NCBI RefSeq assembly: GCF_022539665.2
Contig: NC_081340.1
Location: 4,216,001-4,280,000 of the forward strand
DNA length: 64,000 nucleotides
Direction of reading: 5' to 3'
Origin: Daphnia carinata
Taxonomy: Eukaryota > Arthropoda > Branchiopoda > Diplostraca > Daphniidae
Shown here piece by piece: positions 49,627 through 64,000 of the stretch. The notes beneath the pieces are model-generated. The model searched no databases, had not been told where the DNA came from, and saw only the letters and a list, made by a program, of their open reading frames with translations. The position numbers and the translations under genes were made by a program. Position 1 is the first letter of the stretch, and each line of letters starts with the position of its first letter.

Positions 49627-49739
49627 AACTTTAAAAAGGCACAATAGCCCTTTCAAAAGTTGCCGTCAACCCAGGCAGGGGGAGACACTGCCTTGTTGAC
49701 CCACCGGGGAGATTACCCGGTGATTGGCTAAGAGAAGCC
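49627..49739 (+). ncRNA. Four consecutive hairpins, candidate structured RNA
   Basis: Four stem-loops follow each other with almost no spacer. 49627-49660 has AACTTT/AAAGTT enclosing GGC/GCC. 49665-49700 has GTCAAC/GTTGAC enclosing AGGCAG/CTGCCT. 49702-49722 has CACCGGG/CCCGGTG. 49726-49739 has GGCT/AGCC. The block is GC-rich in an AT-rich arm. The same region also carries a 65-codon open frame (49724-49921), so protein coding is an alternative. I do not match it to a known RNA family. Confidence 0.3.
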
Positions 49740-52227
49740 GGAAGAAGAGCCGAAGATATGGAACATTTTTACTGGAGCGATTAACCTTTAATTCGGATTT
49801 GCGGATAGCCACGTCGCCCTCCGTGAACACATCATCGGACTACGCGGACCCCCACGTCCCCTTTCCGGCCAGAGCCCTCCAAACCTCGGTATATGTTATT
49901 TTTATATATACCGTACAGTAGGGGCATGACCCCCTACGGGCTTATTACGAGTCAAGGGGAAACGGGGCTACGGAAAGGAAGGGAGCCCAGATATGCACTT
50001 CAATTTTTTAAATATCAAATACCGTATGGGAATCCGAATAAAGTATATAAATTCCATGTCATCCGTTACGTTAATCATCACAATTTATTCAGTGTCTCGT
50101 CTCATTCAAGACCCTTTTCTGATCCAGTGTTACCATTAACCTATTTTAAGAACAGAAAAAAAACCGTTAAGCACACAAAATTCTTGCTAAAGTGACTTAC
50201 ATGACTCATAGGTTCACTGTTTGGCATTCATATAAAACTTCTGGCAGACGCTTGCGAAAGAACATACAAATTGGAAATGAAAACCATTGCATAAGGCTCT
50301 GAACAGAAAATTTTTGTGTAGATCAAGCATGTTTAACAAAAAATTCCTCCACTAAAATTCTGAAAATGCAAAATAATGGCATTACAAATACTTTATCGAT
50401 TTACCGAAAACTGAGAAGTACCTAATACATGTTTGATTTGGAACTCACGCCATTTCTAGGTTTCCGTACGATGGCCAACTTCGGCAGTCTTCATGGCAAT
50501 ATCCATCAAACCCGCGTGTAAGGCATTTTAATGCTTGTTGGCACTCAATCATTTGAGATTTACTGATATAAAATGCTTTGGGGCTGGTTAATGACAAAAA
50601 AAAAAAAAAAAATAAATGTATACAAAAATGCCTGTAGTAGAGATGGCGATGATTTTTTTTTGCGATCCTCTTTCACTTGCCCTCAACCTCGAAACCAGCG
50701 CATCAGTCATGCGGCAGACTTTAAAAGTTACAGATTACGGTAGGTAACCTGACGATAGTAAGAAGACGTGAATGTTTCTGTCGTACGAGACGTATATGTT
50801 GTCCAGCAGTATTTTCTCTGTTAACAATGTTTAGTGTGACGGGCAGGAAGATGAAAAGGTAAATAATGTAAGGTTAAACCAAATACCTAAAATGGATTAC
50901 CAATGTAAGGTATCTAATGCTGATGGAGAATACTCAGATCATCATTTAACAAAAAACTACCTGTAGAATTTAAACAAAGTTTTAGTTACTTGGCATTAAT
51001 CGACTGTAATAGAAATACATTGAATTTTGAACATGAGCAGATTGCAAATTTGCAAAACCAAATAACCTTAATGTGGTCTAGGAAAAAGTAGGAGAATCAG
51101 ACTAGGAACCAGATTCCAACCAAAATTTCAAAGGTTGTTGGATGCACAACTTACAAAGCCTTGTGAACAAATTCAGCTCATCACCTATGAAAAAATAGAT
51201 AGATATACCTGCATATTTAATGGCTACCAACAATAGTGTAAAAAGTACATGCTCACATTCACAGACACAATGATTTGACATATTTTGAGTCAATTAACAT
51301 GCTTATGTGCCAAGTAACATTCACACTCGTAATGAAGTTCCGTTAACATTGCTGTGGTGGCACTGGGCTAAAGTGACAGAAAAATTTTGAGCAGAACTGT
51401 GAAACCATCACCTGAATGGCTGCTACGAACGATTCGCCACTGTGATGAACTACCTAATTTTATTTCGTCCACGTGTGGATCGAGGCTTCAACGTGGATTT
51501 CTTCTGCGGTGGAATGGCTTGGGATCCAAATTTGCATTCTAGGACGTGCACTCGCTAAAGCCCTCTCTCTCCTGACAAAACCTTTTTATGGAAAAATAAT
51601 AATACATTTTTTTAAAAAAGACGTACCTTCAAAAGTAATTTTTAAAATCCCCATGGCCTTACAGCACCCACGAAACACGTAGGCCCTACAGTCAGGTTTC
51701 AGCTGATCTTGTTCTGCTAGCTGATGTCGGCATCCAGCTGATTTTGGATGATTCTCGGGTGTATCCGATGTTGCCATTGGAATATTTCGAGTCGAAAAAA
51801 CGAACATCTTTTATGGCGCTGGTTTTTATATATTTGCTGTTTATGTCCTCCGAATTATTGCATTTCAAACATAAGGTACAATAATACCTCATACTCTGGC
51901 GTATTATCATTTTGTCTTCTCGTCAGCATGCTAACTATATGCTAGATCAACCGAATGTTTAACCGTCAACTAGATGCTGCTGTAGCCTGTTGAGCTTTAA
52001 TTTATTACTTTATTTTATTCTGATTCTTCTGGAAACTGAACCATATACTTTCGGCTTACCTCGCCGAAGCTCTATGAGTCCTACAGCAACATTTTTTTTT
52101 TTTATGAACTATTGACAACAATTCACGCTTCGAATAATTTTGACAAACATTTAAAGATAAATATTTCATTTACGTCATGATGAATTCTTTAAAGTAATAC
52201 ATGGAATAAACATTATACGTCTATATT

Positions 52228-52311
52228 GTAACTATAGCATCTGCTGAGATTTGAACCCATGTCATCAAATATGTTATAGAACAACGCTTTACCACAGAGC
52301 TACATAACTTG
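52228..52311 (-). ncRNA. tRNA-like module of a diverged two-headed element
   Basis: The minus strand reads TAGCTCTGTGGTAAAGCG (A box, within 52286-52306) and GGGTTCAAATCTC (B box, within 52246-52261), followed by AGCAGATG. It is closely similar to the second module in the inverted-repeat arms. Confidence 0.5.
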
Positions 52312-52417
52312 TGTTTGATGCGGACAGGTAAACAAAATTATTATGCAAGAAAACAAAAACAGCCTAGACAATATGTTCCTATCACATCATAAGGCGAAAT
52401 AAGTAAGTATACATTTA

Positions 52418-52482
52418 ACTCATGGCTCAACGTTAGCGCTTCGGCAGTGCGTGTTGAAAGCCTGGGGATCGATTTCTACAAG
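52418..52482 (+). ncRNA. tRNA-Ala(TGC)-like module of the diverged two-headed element
   Basis: CTCATGGCTCAACGTTAGCGC, an anticodon-like TCGGCAGTGCGTGTTGA and a B-box-like GGGGATCGATTTC align with the Ala-like module of the arms at roughly three-quarters identity by eye. Confidence 0.5.
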
Positions 52483-54421
52483 AATTTAATGATAATGTGT
52501 CAAAACACTTAAATTGGCAATTTTCATGGTGTCATAAACCATTGGTTCCGAAAGACAATATAACGTGATGAGATTTGAGTGCAAAAAACCAGTGAGGCAT
52601 AATATGAATAAGCATTAAAACTTTCGTTTTTTTTGTAAACTTTTCTAGAATGGTAGAATCTTTGCTAGTTTTTACAGTTGAGGCACCAAACCGGAGCCGC
52701 TTAGCAACGTCTAAATACATCCAGCCGGATTGTGTTTATCAAGGTCTTTCAAACCTGGAAAAAAAACTGTGTTCATTGACATTTAAAAGCAATGGCATTC
52801 CAAATTACGTTTTATATTTACCCATCATTTTTTCTTTCATGGATTCTTAGATCCTGTTATTCGCTGTCCTTTTCTGATTAACTTTCAAAAATCACCTTGA
52901 CTTTTCATCGTTTACGTCCCGTCCTTCGCGTATGTTAGGTGATTGGGTACATTTGAAAGGGACTTTTTTCAAAGGTCACACGTGGATGCCTAAAGGGTTT
53001 GCTAGTCGATTTCGGATGCCTTTTCGTAGAACTATTTCAGTCGTTTGCTACCTCTGGTTGTGCTTCGTTGCTTAGTTAGGTGGGCGGATTTTCTTCTTCG
53101 TAACGTTCGATCCTTCGTCTCAGGTACTGCGTGTTTCCCTATAATTCTTTTGCATTAGTTGTTGTTTTTTTTTAGCACACATCGTTTAGTAAATCGAGTC
53201 CGTTTAGTCTTGTTTTCAACTACGATTGGTATTTCTCGTGAAGTGTTTCTAACGTGTCTGTGAGTGCTGTTTTGCTTCTGTTTTTTCATTAACACCTTCT
53301 CTTTTTGCAAAGGTCTGTGTCGGGTAAATTGGTCTGTGTGGGGGTAAAAACAGCTTCGTTTCACGTTTCTTTCCCCTTTTTTTTCTATTTCCTAATACCG
53401 GCAGCGGTCCTATTTTTTCCGTTTGCTGTCTGAGTTGTTTATTGCTGGTGTAGGGAAGTGTCTGTTAGGGTCTTTCCAATGTTACAATCGCGTCAGCTGG
53501 GCTTTACCTTAGTCTTTTTGGAGTCACTATTCATCATCAACGAGAACTGACGCTGATGAATTTGATTGCAACATGTATCACTGGGTTGGATATCCCTAAT
53601 GCCAAAAACAAAATGGGGGAATTTCCGGCAATTGCCTACCGGAGTCTCATCAAAAAGACCTTTAGGCGTCGTGTTAAAAAATAGACTTCATTTGTTTTTT
53701 TATTCTATTTCTGTGTATGCATGCAGCGTTGTTACCGGGGGACACGTATTTTCATGCAAATTGGATTGCATACTCTGATGTGTGTTGCCTAGGATTCTAT
53801 CGTCGCCCAAGATACATCCTCCCCAACAAAGGCTCTGTTTTGTTTCCTTATAGGTTTTTATTTATTTTGTCTTGCATCGATATCGATCCACCTTCTTGTC
53901 CTCAGTACACGTAATTGATACGTGCGCTCATGACGGATGTGCATATAAATAGTTGTTGGGGTTGTAGTGCGATAAGAATGTTTTTTAAGATGGGGCAAAC
54001 AGGGGTGATTGTTTTTGCAGACAATCGGAATAGAGGAAATAACATTTGGGAAGGGAGTTCCATATGTACAGTACACACTTTGATCCAAAAAACAAAACAA
54101 TGTAGTACAGAATTGATACGAACTGGTAGACGAGTCCATTTCAATAAAAGAAAGAATGCCGGAAATGACCAATGGTTGTTTCTTTTCCCTCCGCTGCAAC
54201 CTAGCGAAGAGACGACTATCCATCCGGAACAAAAATGTTTTTAAAAGAGGCTTAAAATAAAAAAAAATTAGAAGCGTGGGTTTTGCATCCGTTGTCACTA
54301 TGGTCAAAATAACCGACCGTCACAGGATGCGCTCTTCCGTGAATTTCTTTCATCAATCAAATGTGTTTTTATCCGGATTTTTTTTTTTTTTTTTACTGTT
54401 TCTCATTTAAAATTCGATTCT

Positions 54422-58047
<3,626 letters not shown>

Positions 58048-60963
58048 TTCTTTTTGCTTTTTGGAATGTATCACTTGAAAGCGAGAACTTTGGGGGCCGT
58101 TTTTATTGTGCGAAAACTTGTTTTTTAAGAAAAATTTCAAACGGTATTAATTTTAACCTCACTGGAAACGTGTTCCAAAATTAGATGGGAAAAAAACAAT
58201 TAATGAGTTCTTCGATGTCTTTTTGCTATTATTATTTTTTTTTTCTTGTGAATTTTCGAGATGCACAAACACCCGGGAGAAAACTGAACACCGTCACTGC
58301 ACTCAACCGACTGCGTGGAATTGTTGTAGTAACGCCGAACCACTCAAGAATGAACGAGACACACGGAGACAAGACACACACAGAAATGAGAGAAACCGGA
58401 AAAAGGGAGCCAACAACCAAAAAGCCAACCCTCCCTCTTGAAAGGAAGAAAAGAAAAAAAAAAAGGTTTCGTGTTTTATTATTCCTCTGTTAATACGTAG
58501 CCGAAGGGCTGGTACAACGGGACTTGATGTTATTCCTCCTCCTCCTACTACTTCTACTTCTTTTTTTTTTCTTCATTTTTTTTTCTTTTTACTTTTATTT
58601 GAACGTGTTGGTTGCCCGTTGCCTCCTGGAACGGTGCAATAGCGCTGCGGTGATAGCACAGCGTTTCGCCGCAAAAGACAAGCAACAACAACAACAACAC
58701 GCCAAAGAGAGTCAGCGCCACCGACGACGACGAGGAAAAAGAGAGAAAAACCAGAGGATATCAACCGCTGCGCGGTTTATCAACACGCTACATATGCTAC
58801 TTATTATTTGCGCATGAATATGCACAAACGTCATTAAAAGAATGGCTTTGAAAAGATCGCGAGAAATGAGTAGGGTACGAAAAAAAAGGAAATGCCGTGT
58901 TGATACAGATCGTGAAATCTAGCGTCAAATAGTGTGACAGCTATTACAAGAAATTGTTTAGTAGCTGAGAAAGGACATTCTCGTTGGGGAATTATTCACG
59001 GTCGATTTAATCCCACGCGTTTATTTCTTTTTTTTTTTTTTTTTTTTTTTTACTCGGTCATTGAGTTGACGCGTGATGTTTATACATGTCCGTATGTACA
59101 AACATATAATGGAGCCGTCTTATACCATCGTGCGGGTGAAAGAAAAGAAAAAAAATAAAAAATTTGTCTTGCTGGGGTGACGTTAGTGCTCATATTTATG
59201 CAAGTATTTTTTTTTTTTTCTTTCCGTCAATGATATTTTAACGGGACCCGCTATAAAGCCCTTTTTTTTTTTAGAAGTTACACGATGAATGCGCAGCCGT
59301 TCTTCTTTTGGCCTCCCCCCACATTTCTCGATTTATTTCGCAATCCGCAAGCGGCGACGTTACACATTGAGTCGGCCCTTCCCATGACAGCTGTTATTTT
59401 CAAGTCGTTAGTCTTGTTGGCAAGTTATTGCTTTGCCCCCCTTGTTGCGTCGTCTCATCCTACACACGCTGGTCTTGTCCTAAACGGACGAAAAAAAAAC
59501 ACAGAAAATGACCGTGGAATGTTTTCTTTTTAGCTTTGCATAACAAGCTTGACCCTTTTTTTTTATTTTTTTTTGTTCTAATGATTACATAGTCTACTGT
59601 TGTATCTATTGTTTTAGGAAAATCGCTTCCAGGCTGGAAGGCGTTTTATCAATTTCCCCCATAAAAGTGAACCAGCAGGGCACCGTTTTCTTTCAGCAAC
59701 AAATCAAGTTTCCGGTACGAACGGAAAGGAAATGATTCTGTAAAGAATCGCCCCCTCCTGAAAAACAAAACAAACGAATACGCCCGTCGGTTGCTTGTAT
59801 GGAGAAACGCCGCTGGTTGCATTTGCTGATGTGCCAGCGGGAGGCCGTTCATCCGTCTTTGAAAAATGACTCGACCCAGACAAACGCCGCCAACCTAACA
59901 TTGCAAACTATTACATACCTCCTCCGGTGCTGACACTCTTGTCGGCTCGTTTTCCGTTTGGAAAACAAAACAAAGTAAAAAAAAAAAAAAAAAAAAAAAG
60001 GGTTTGAATAACAAAAAGAAAAGGGAACTCCCAAAAGAAGAGAAACAATAGACGCATGTTCTTCGTTAAGCAAAAGAAGAAAGAAAAGCGATGAAAAAAG
60101 ATTTTAAAAAAATGGAAATTATCCAAATGTTTGAGTCGAATGTAGTGTGAATGACCATGTGGATGAGGAGAAGATAGAAATCAAGGAGGTTGTACACATA
60201 GCGTGAGTGGACCGCTGCAGTATCGGGAGGGGGGAAGGATGAAACAGGCCCAAGATGATCGTCGGCGTCTTGCTCCGAGGGGGTTTGTTACGGTTCCCGA
60301 TGCTACTGCTTCTCCTTCTCGGTAATGAGAAGTGCATTGAACTTTTCTTTTTTTTTTTTTTTTTCCTTTTTCTCTTTTTTTTTTTTTTTTTTATCTCTAT
60401 CGTTTTTTTTCCCTATCTCGTACGAAAGGAAGGACAAAGATGCAAGAGGAAATAACAACAGACGGAAACAACAGCTGGTGCGAGCTAAGTGTTCCTCCAG
60501 CCCACATTTTCTTACTTTGTTCTTTTTTTTTCTAGAACATTTCTTCCTTTTTCTTCATCAGACGTTCCCCCTCCCTTCCCTTTGGTTATAAATAATAATA
60601 ATTCACATACCAGTTTCTAGAATAGCAGGTCTTTATATTTGGCCTCGTTTCTCATGATATCAAAGCACACAATGAGGAACATACGCGACCAAATGCGAAA
60701 GAGCTAGTTTTTCTTAGTTTCAGATTTTTTTTTTTTCTTTTGCGCTGTGGAAGACAAAAGTTTTACAGACAAGCCACATAGTGGTGGATTTGACTCCTTC
60801 GGCGTTGATGACGTTCATCGCACGACAAAGGGTAAACACGTCAAGACAAAGTGAATCACTGAAGCCAATTTAACGTTTCCTTCACTAAACAATCAACATG
60901 TAACGGTCAAAATAGGTACAGGCTTTTTTATCTTCTTCAGATTTTGATTAGAGGGATTTTTTC
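58048..60963. other. Interval between carboxypeptidase and phosphatidylserine decarboxylase
   Basis: Long T- and A-runs dominate (for example 59030-59051, 59979-59999, 60347-60392). Open frames here mostly translate these runs. Nothing is supported. The first few hundred bases above 58047 should hold the carboxypeptidase promoter. Confidence 0.5.
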
Positions 60964-63319
60964 CTAGTGCGCAACAGCTTCTTGTTTCACGCTGGAACCG
61001 GTGACGTGGAGCGACTGGCCCATTCGGATCTTTTCCCCGGGCCGTATGCTGAATTCGAAATCCTTTGGAGCTTCAAAGATGAGGACGATGGTGGAGCCGA
61101 GATTGAATTCACCAAATATCTCGCCTTTATGCAGTGGAATCTCCTTGGAATCGGACTCGGCCGGTCCCATGTAACGGTCGTAGTAAGGCAGAGGTAGGGC
61201 CCATTTGGTGCAGTTGGTCCTCAGGTCCTGGTCGCCATAAACTCGGATTGAGCCGACATTTGTGGCGCCGACGGGTGTCATCGAGAAGAAACCGTGCTTC
61301 CATTGGCCAACGTAAACGGCTCGTTCGTTCAGGCTGAACAGGCCCGCCACCCATTTGGCGATGCTCGGATTCACGCTAAGTAATGCACCTGGAAAATGTC
61401 GTCGAAAGTTGACTGTCCAGTCCACCGGTGAATGGAAGCAATGATAATCGCCTATCGGCCGGAAGCAATAGAAAAAAAAAAAAAAGAGAAACGACATTTG
61501 TACAGGAATGCATTTAGCGGTTAATGATCGTGAAATTGTTTTTCAAACGAATCAAAAGTACCTGGAGCGAGGTAGATGACGCAGTGGAACAAGTCGTTTT
61601 CTTTGTTAACGAGTAGTGACTTTTCGTATTCCATCTCAGTCTGACCGGGGGGTCGAACTTCAGGTCCATTCCGCCAGTAAGCTGGACCGAGGAACTCGCC
61701 CAACGGGTAGCTCACGCCTTTCACCTGCTCCATCATCCCTGTAAGCCAAATGCGTTACAATCAGACATTTTCAAATTTTTTATTTAAATCTAATTTATGC
61801 ATCGTGAGTTGCAAACAAAAAGTACTGTACTCACCAGCTGTGACACGTCCAAAATTCAACACGGTTCCATCCGAAGGCGCTACCACCGTACTGGCCGGAT
61901 CAATGGGTCTCACTCCGTTCTTGAGTTTCCTTCTAAAGAATTCAGCAAGACATGAGTAATTATCCAGATTGCCATCCATCGCTTCTTCCAGGTTGCAGTT
62001 GAACGTACGGGCGTACAGACCCTGTGACACGATGGAAACAAAAAAACGATATCCATCTTTTAACATCTTCTTCATTAATAACGGAACATTGAGTTCCATC
62101 ATGTTCGTACCAAAAGCGGCTGTCGCGCCCAAACCGGTAAATGGCAGTTGGTTAACCAACCCCATGCGCGAGATATGGCACGGAAGGGGATGATGCGATA
62201 GTACAGGATCTAGTCGTGACGAATAGAAAAAAAAAAAAAAACGGAAAAGAACCATTGAAACAAACAAAAAAAAAAAAACAGTTTCCGTTAAAAGCGATAA
62301 CCGTTCTCTCCGCAATAGATACCTCCCAATCTTTGGCGATAAGTTCTGGAGATTGCGCTGGATGAGTGTTTTTGCGCCGGAACTGTTTCAAGGCGATGGC
62401 CAGCAATCCAATGCCCAAGAAGAACTGGACGAAGACGAAAGGCTTCAACACGAACCGACGCCACCGCGAATTTTTAGCACCTTTAAATGCGGCGGTGGCC
62501 GCCATGGCCGACGTGGCTTTAACATCGTTTGATTCGCCAGTTGAGGACGACACGCTTCGCCTGAAGATCGGCCTCGTGAACGGCCCTGATTATTCGATAG
62601 AAATCAAAAGCGTTAGAAACGATTGCAAAAGACACACATTCATTTTATTGCAAATTCCTTGGCTAGCGCGTTTATTGTGAAAAAAAAAAAAAAAAAAAAA
62701 AAGAAACTAGAGGGGGATAATAATGTTCCCGACGAGGGCGAAATAACAACGAGCTAGTACGACGTGTTTGTGATGTCAATGGCGCAGATGCGACACTGTG
62801 GGGATATCCGGTAAAGCTAGCCCCATGTAGCAATGCAGTCGAATGGAAGACGAAAAGCGTAGAAACAGTGCAATCGAATAACAAACAGTGTTGCTATATA
62901 ATAGGAAAGAGAAGATTGCGCCTTGGCGGAGTTCTAACTAGCCTCTGGCCACATCACGCGAGTCGACCGGGAACCAATCACGCAAACCCGGCAACCGAAA
63001 GTGACTCACTTGAAGCTTCCAGAAGGGTACTGACCTTGGGACAACTGGTAATATCTTCGAACTGTTAATTTTTCAAACTGGTGCATTTCAACAACCTATT
63101 ATTTTGTTTTTTTGTCGTTACGGAACGGGGACAGACGAAATTGACACAAGGATGCGTTACGAAGCCAACGATGATTCGACAATCAATAGATTACGCTGGG
63201 CACTAACCTTTCCACCTTGGAGTCCATTTTCTGGGGCGCGGGACAAACGGCCGACGGAGCCATGGAGTTGCCCCCTCGCCCATAGTACCGGATAAACGCG
63301 TTGCTAATGTCACTTTCAT
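60964..63319 (-). CDS. PISD: Mitochondrial phosphatidylserine decarboxylase proenzyme
   Basis: Six minus-strand exons join in phase to 441 residues: 63208-63319, 62323-62585, 62111-62209, 61835-62021, 61562-61738 and 60964-61451. The N-terminus is Arg-rich and amphipathic ([13 protein letters not shown]), a mitochondrial presequence. One inner-membrane helix follows ([20 protein letters not shown], about residues 80-100). Family landmarks are [25 protein letters not shown], the catalytic-Asp region [42 protein letters not shown] with the catalytic His, and [20 protein letters not shown]. Last is the self-cleavage motif LGST, with Ser at about residue 399 that becomes the pyruvoyl group of the small subunit. 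The enzyme makes phosphatidylethanolamine from phosphatidylserine. All processing residues are intact. The frame stays open about 160 codons upstream of the chosen Met. I chose Met at 63319 because the presequence begins there. Confidence 0.96.
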
Positions 63320-64000
63320 ATTAACGATCGCGCTGTCGACCAACCACGCGAAACGACTGCCCCCGAAAGACTGGACGTGGACGCAGCTGACTATCTTATA
63401 GTGTAGGAGTTTGTGTGTGTGAGAGTGGCGAGCGGTTGAACACAAAGAGAAAAAAAAAGAAGTGTAGACAATATTTGGCTTATCGGCGCCTATTAATCTT
63501 CGGCAAGTGAGAATGGGCAAAGAAGCACTAATAATCAAATCACATTTCGGATATGGGGAACCATGTACGTTGGTTATCGTTGAAACGTATGGGAATTCTT
63601 TCAACTGTGTTAAAGAGATGCTCAAAAGACTGGGCTGCGTAGGGGAGCTCTCACTTTCAATCAGTTTCTCAAAGTTTTCTCTTTCAACGTTCGTCAGGAA
63701 ATTATCACACGCCATATGCGATTGCTTGATAATTTCGTTTCGCGAAAAGGCACAAGAAGTATTCCTCGTCAGGAAAGAAATTAATTTAAAGTCGCCCAAT
63801 CTTTTAACGTAAAATCGGCCTCAATTTCTTCCAGGATACGTTGGTGATAGCGCGCATCGAAAGCACAACTATCTTACAGGAAGTCTCGCAATGATTTGTT
63901 TTTAAAGGGCCTTAGTGCTCGTTACGTAATGTCAGCGCGAAGATGGGCATGTATACAAACGGAAAGGGAAACGCGTCATAAAACTCTTGACACGTATATT
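63320..64000. other. 5' flank of PISD to the window edge
   Basis: The minus strand is open in the PISD frame up to 63799. A second minus frame, roughly 63811-63880, reads RILEEIEADFTLKDWATLN before TAA and looks like the end of a coding exon entering from the right. No acceptor there is clean, so I do not call a gene. Confidence 0.3.

Larger units (their letters stand above)
48989..51346 (-). repeat. Right arm of the 2.36-kb inverted repeat
   Basis: This is the reverse complement of 46517-48872. The arms differ by about two bases in total length, through several compensating indels. The clearest is near 49510, where the right arm reads GAATTAAAATTGTATTG against ATTAATCAAC in the left. Confidence 0.95.
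51347..54421. other. Gene-poor stretch between the inverted repeat and the carboxypeptidase
   Basis: Short frames only, apart from a tRNA-like pair at 52228-52480 that is listed separately. Frames on both strands at 51480-51900 look faintly coding but carry no motif and could be remnants of a mobile element. The part near 54422 is probably the carboxypeptidase 3' UTR. Confidence 0.4.

Noticed and set aside
46517-51346. CRISPR array or prokaryotic mobile element as the source of the repeated sequence
   Set aside because: There are two long inverted arms, not short direct repeats with spacers, and the surrounding genes are clearly eukaryotic with introns.
59285-59533. 82-codon plus-strand frame starting MNAQPFFFWPPP
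   Set aside because: It has a mildly hydrophobic middle but no cleavage site, splice partner or family resemblance, and lies among homopolymer tracts.
60320-60591. Hydrophobic 'membrane protein' frames near the T-runs at 60.3 kb
   Set aside because: The Phe/Leu-rich translations come from poly-T tracts, and neither start nor splice context supports a gene.

Overview
The window looks like arthropod nuclear DNA, most likely from a branchiopod crustacean such as Daphnia. This is an inference from AT-rich intergenic DNA, many spliceosomal introns of about 50-95 nt with GT..AG ends, and arthropod gene families (a SIFamide-type receptor and a Cad99C-like cadherin). All gene models below were read by eye from splice sites, reading phase and remembered family motifs. 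No alignment or transcript data were available.

Layout. 1-958 (+) is the 3' part of an Ala/Ser-rich then Pro/Ser/Asn/Arg-rich protein of unknown role. 959-11815 is sparse, with one weak three-exon candidate (4368-7691, +) and a TATA-box site at 7459. 11816-13479 (+) is a complete six-exon alpha-1,3-fucosyltransferase of the FUT10/FUT11 type. 13480-25283 is a gene-poor stretch of nearly 12 kb. 25284-33701 (+) is a 16-exon, about 1811-residue cadherin with 11 cadherin repeats, closest in layout to Cad99C/protocadherin-15, and carrying one apparent +1 frameshift near 27,800-27,840. 34210-44852 (-) is a complete eight-exon peptide GPCR that I read as the SIFamide receptor. It converges tail to tail on the cadherin. 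One of its introns holds a small antisense gene (34861-35928, +).

46517-51346 is the most unusual part: a near-perfect 2.36-kb inverted repeat with a spacer of about 116 bp. Each arm carries a pair of divergently oriented tRNA-like modules and a GC-rich block with four consecutive hairpins. A diverged single copy of the tRNA-like pair sits just outside, at 52.2-52.5 kb.

54422-58047 (-) is a complete eight-exon M14 N/E-type metallocarboxypeptidase with a transthyretin-like domain. 60964-63319 (-) is a complete six-exon mitochondrial phosphatidylserine decarboxylase. The identified genes act in secretory-pathway glycosylation, cell-surface adhesion, neuropeptide signalling, peptide trimming and mitochondrial phospholipid synthesis. 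They do not form one pathway, as expected for a eukaryotic chromosome segment.
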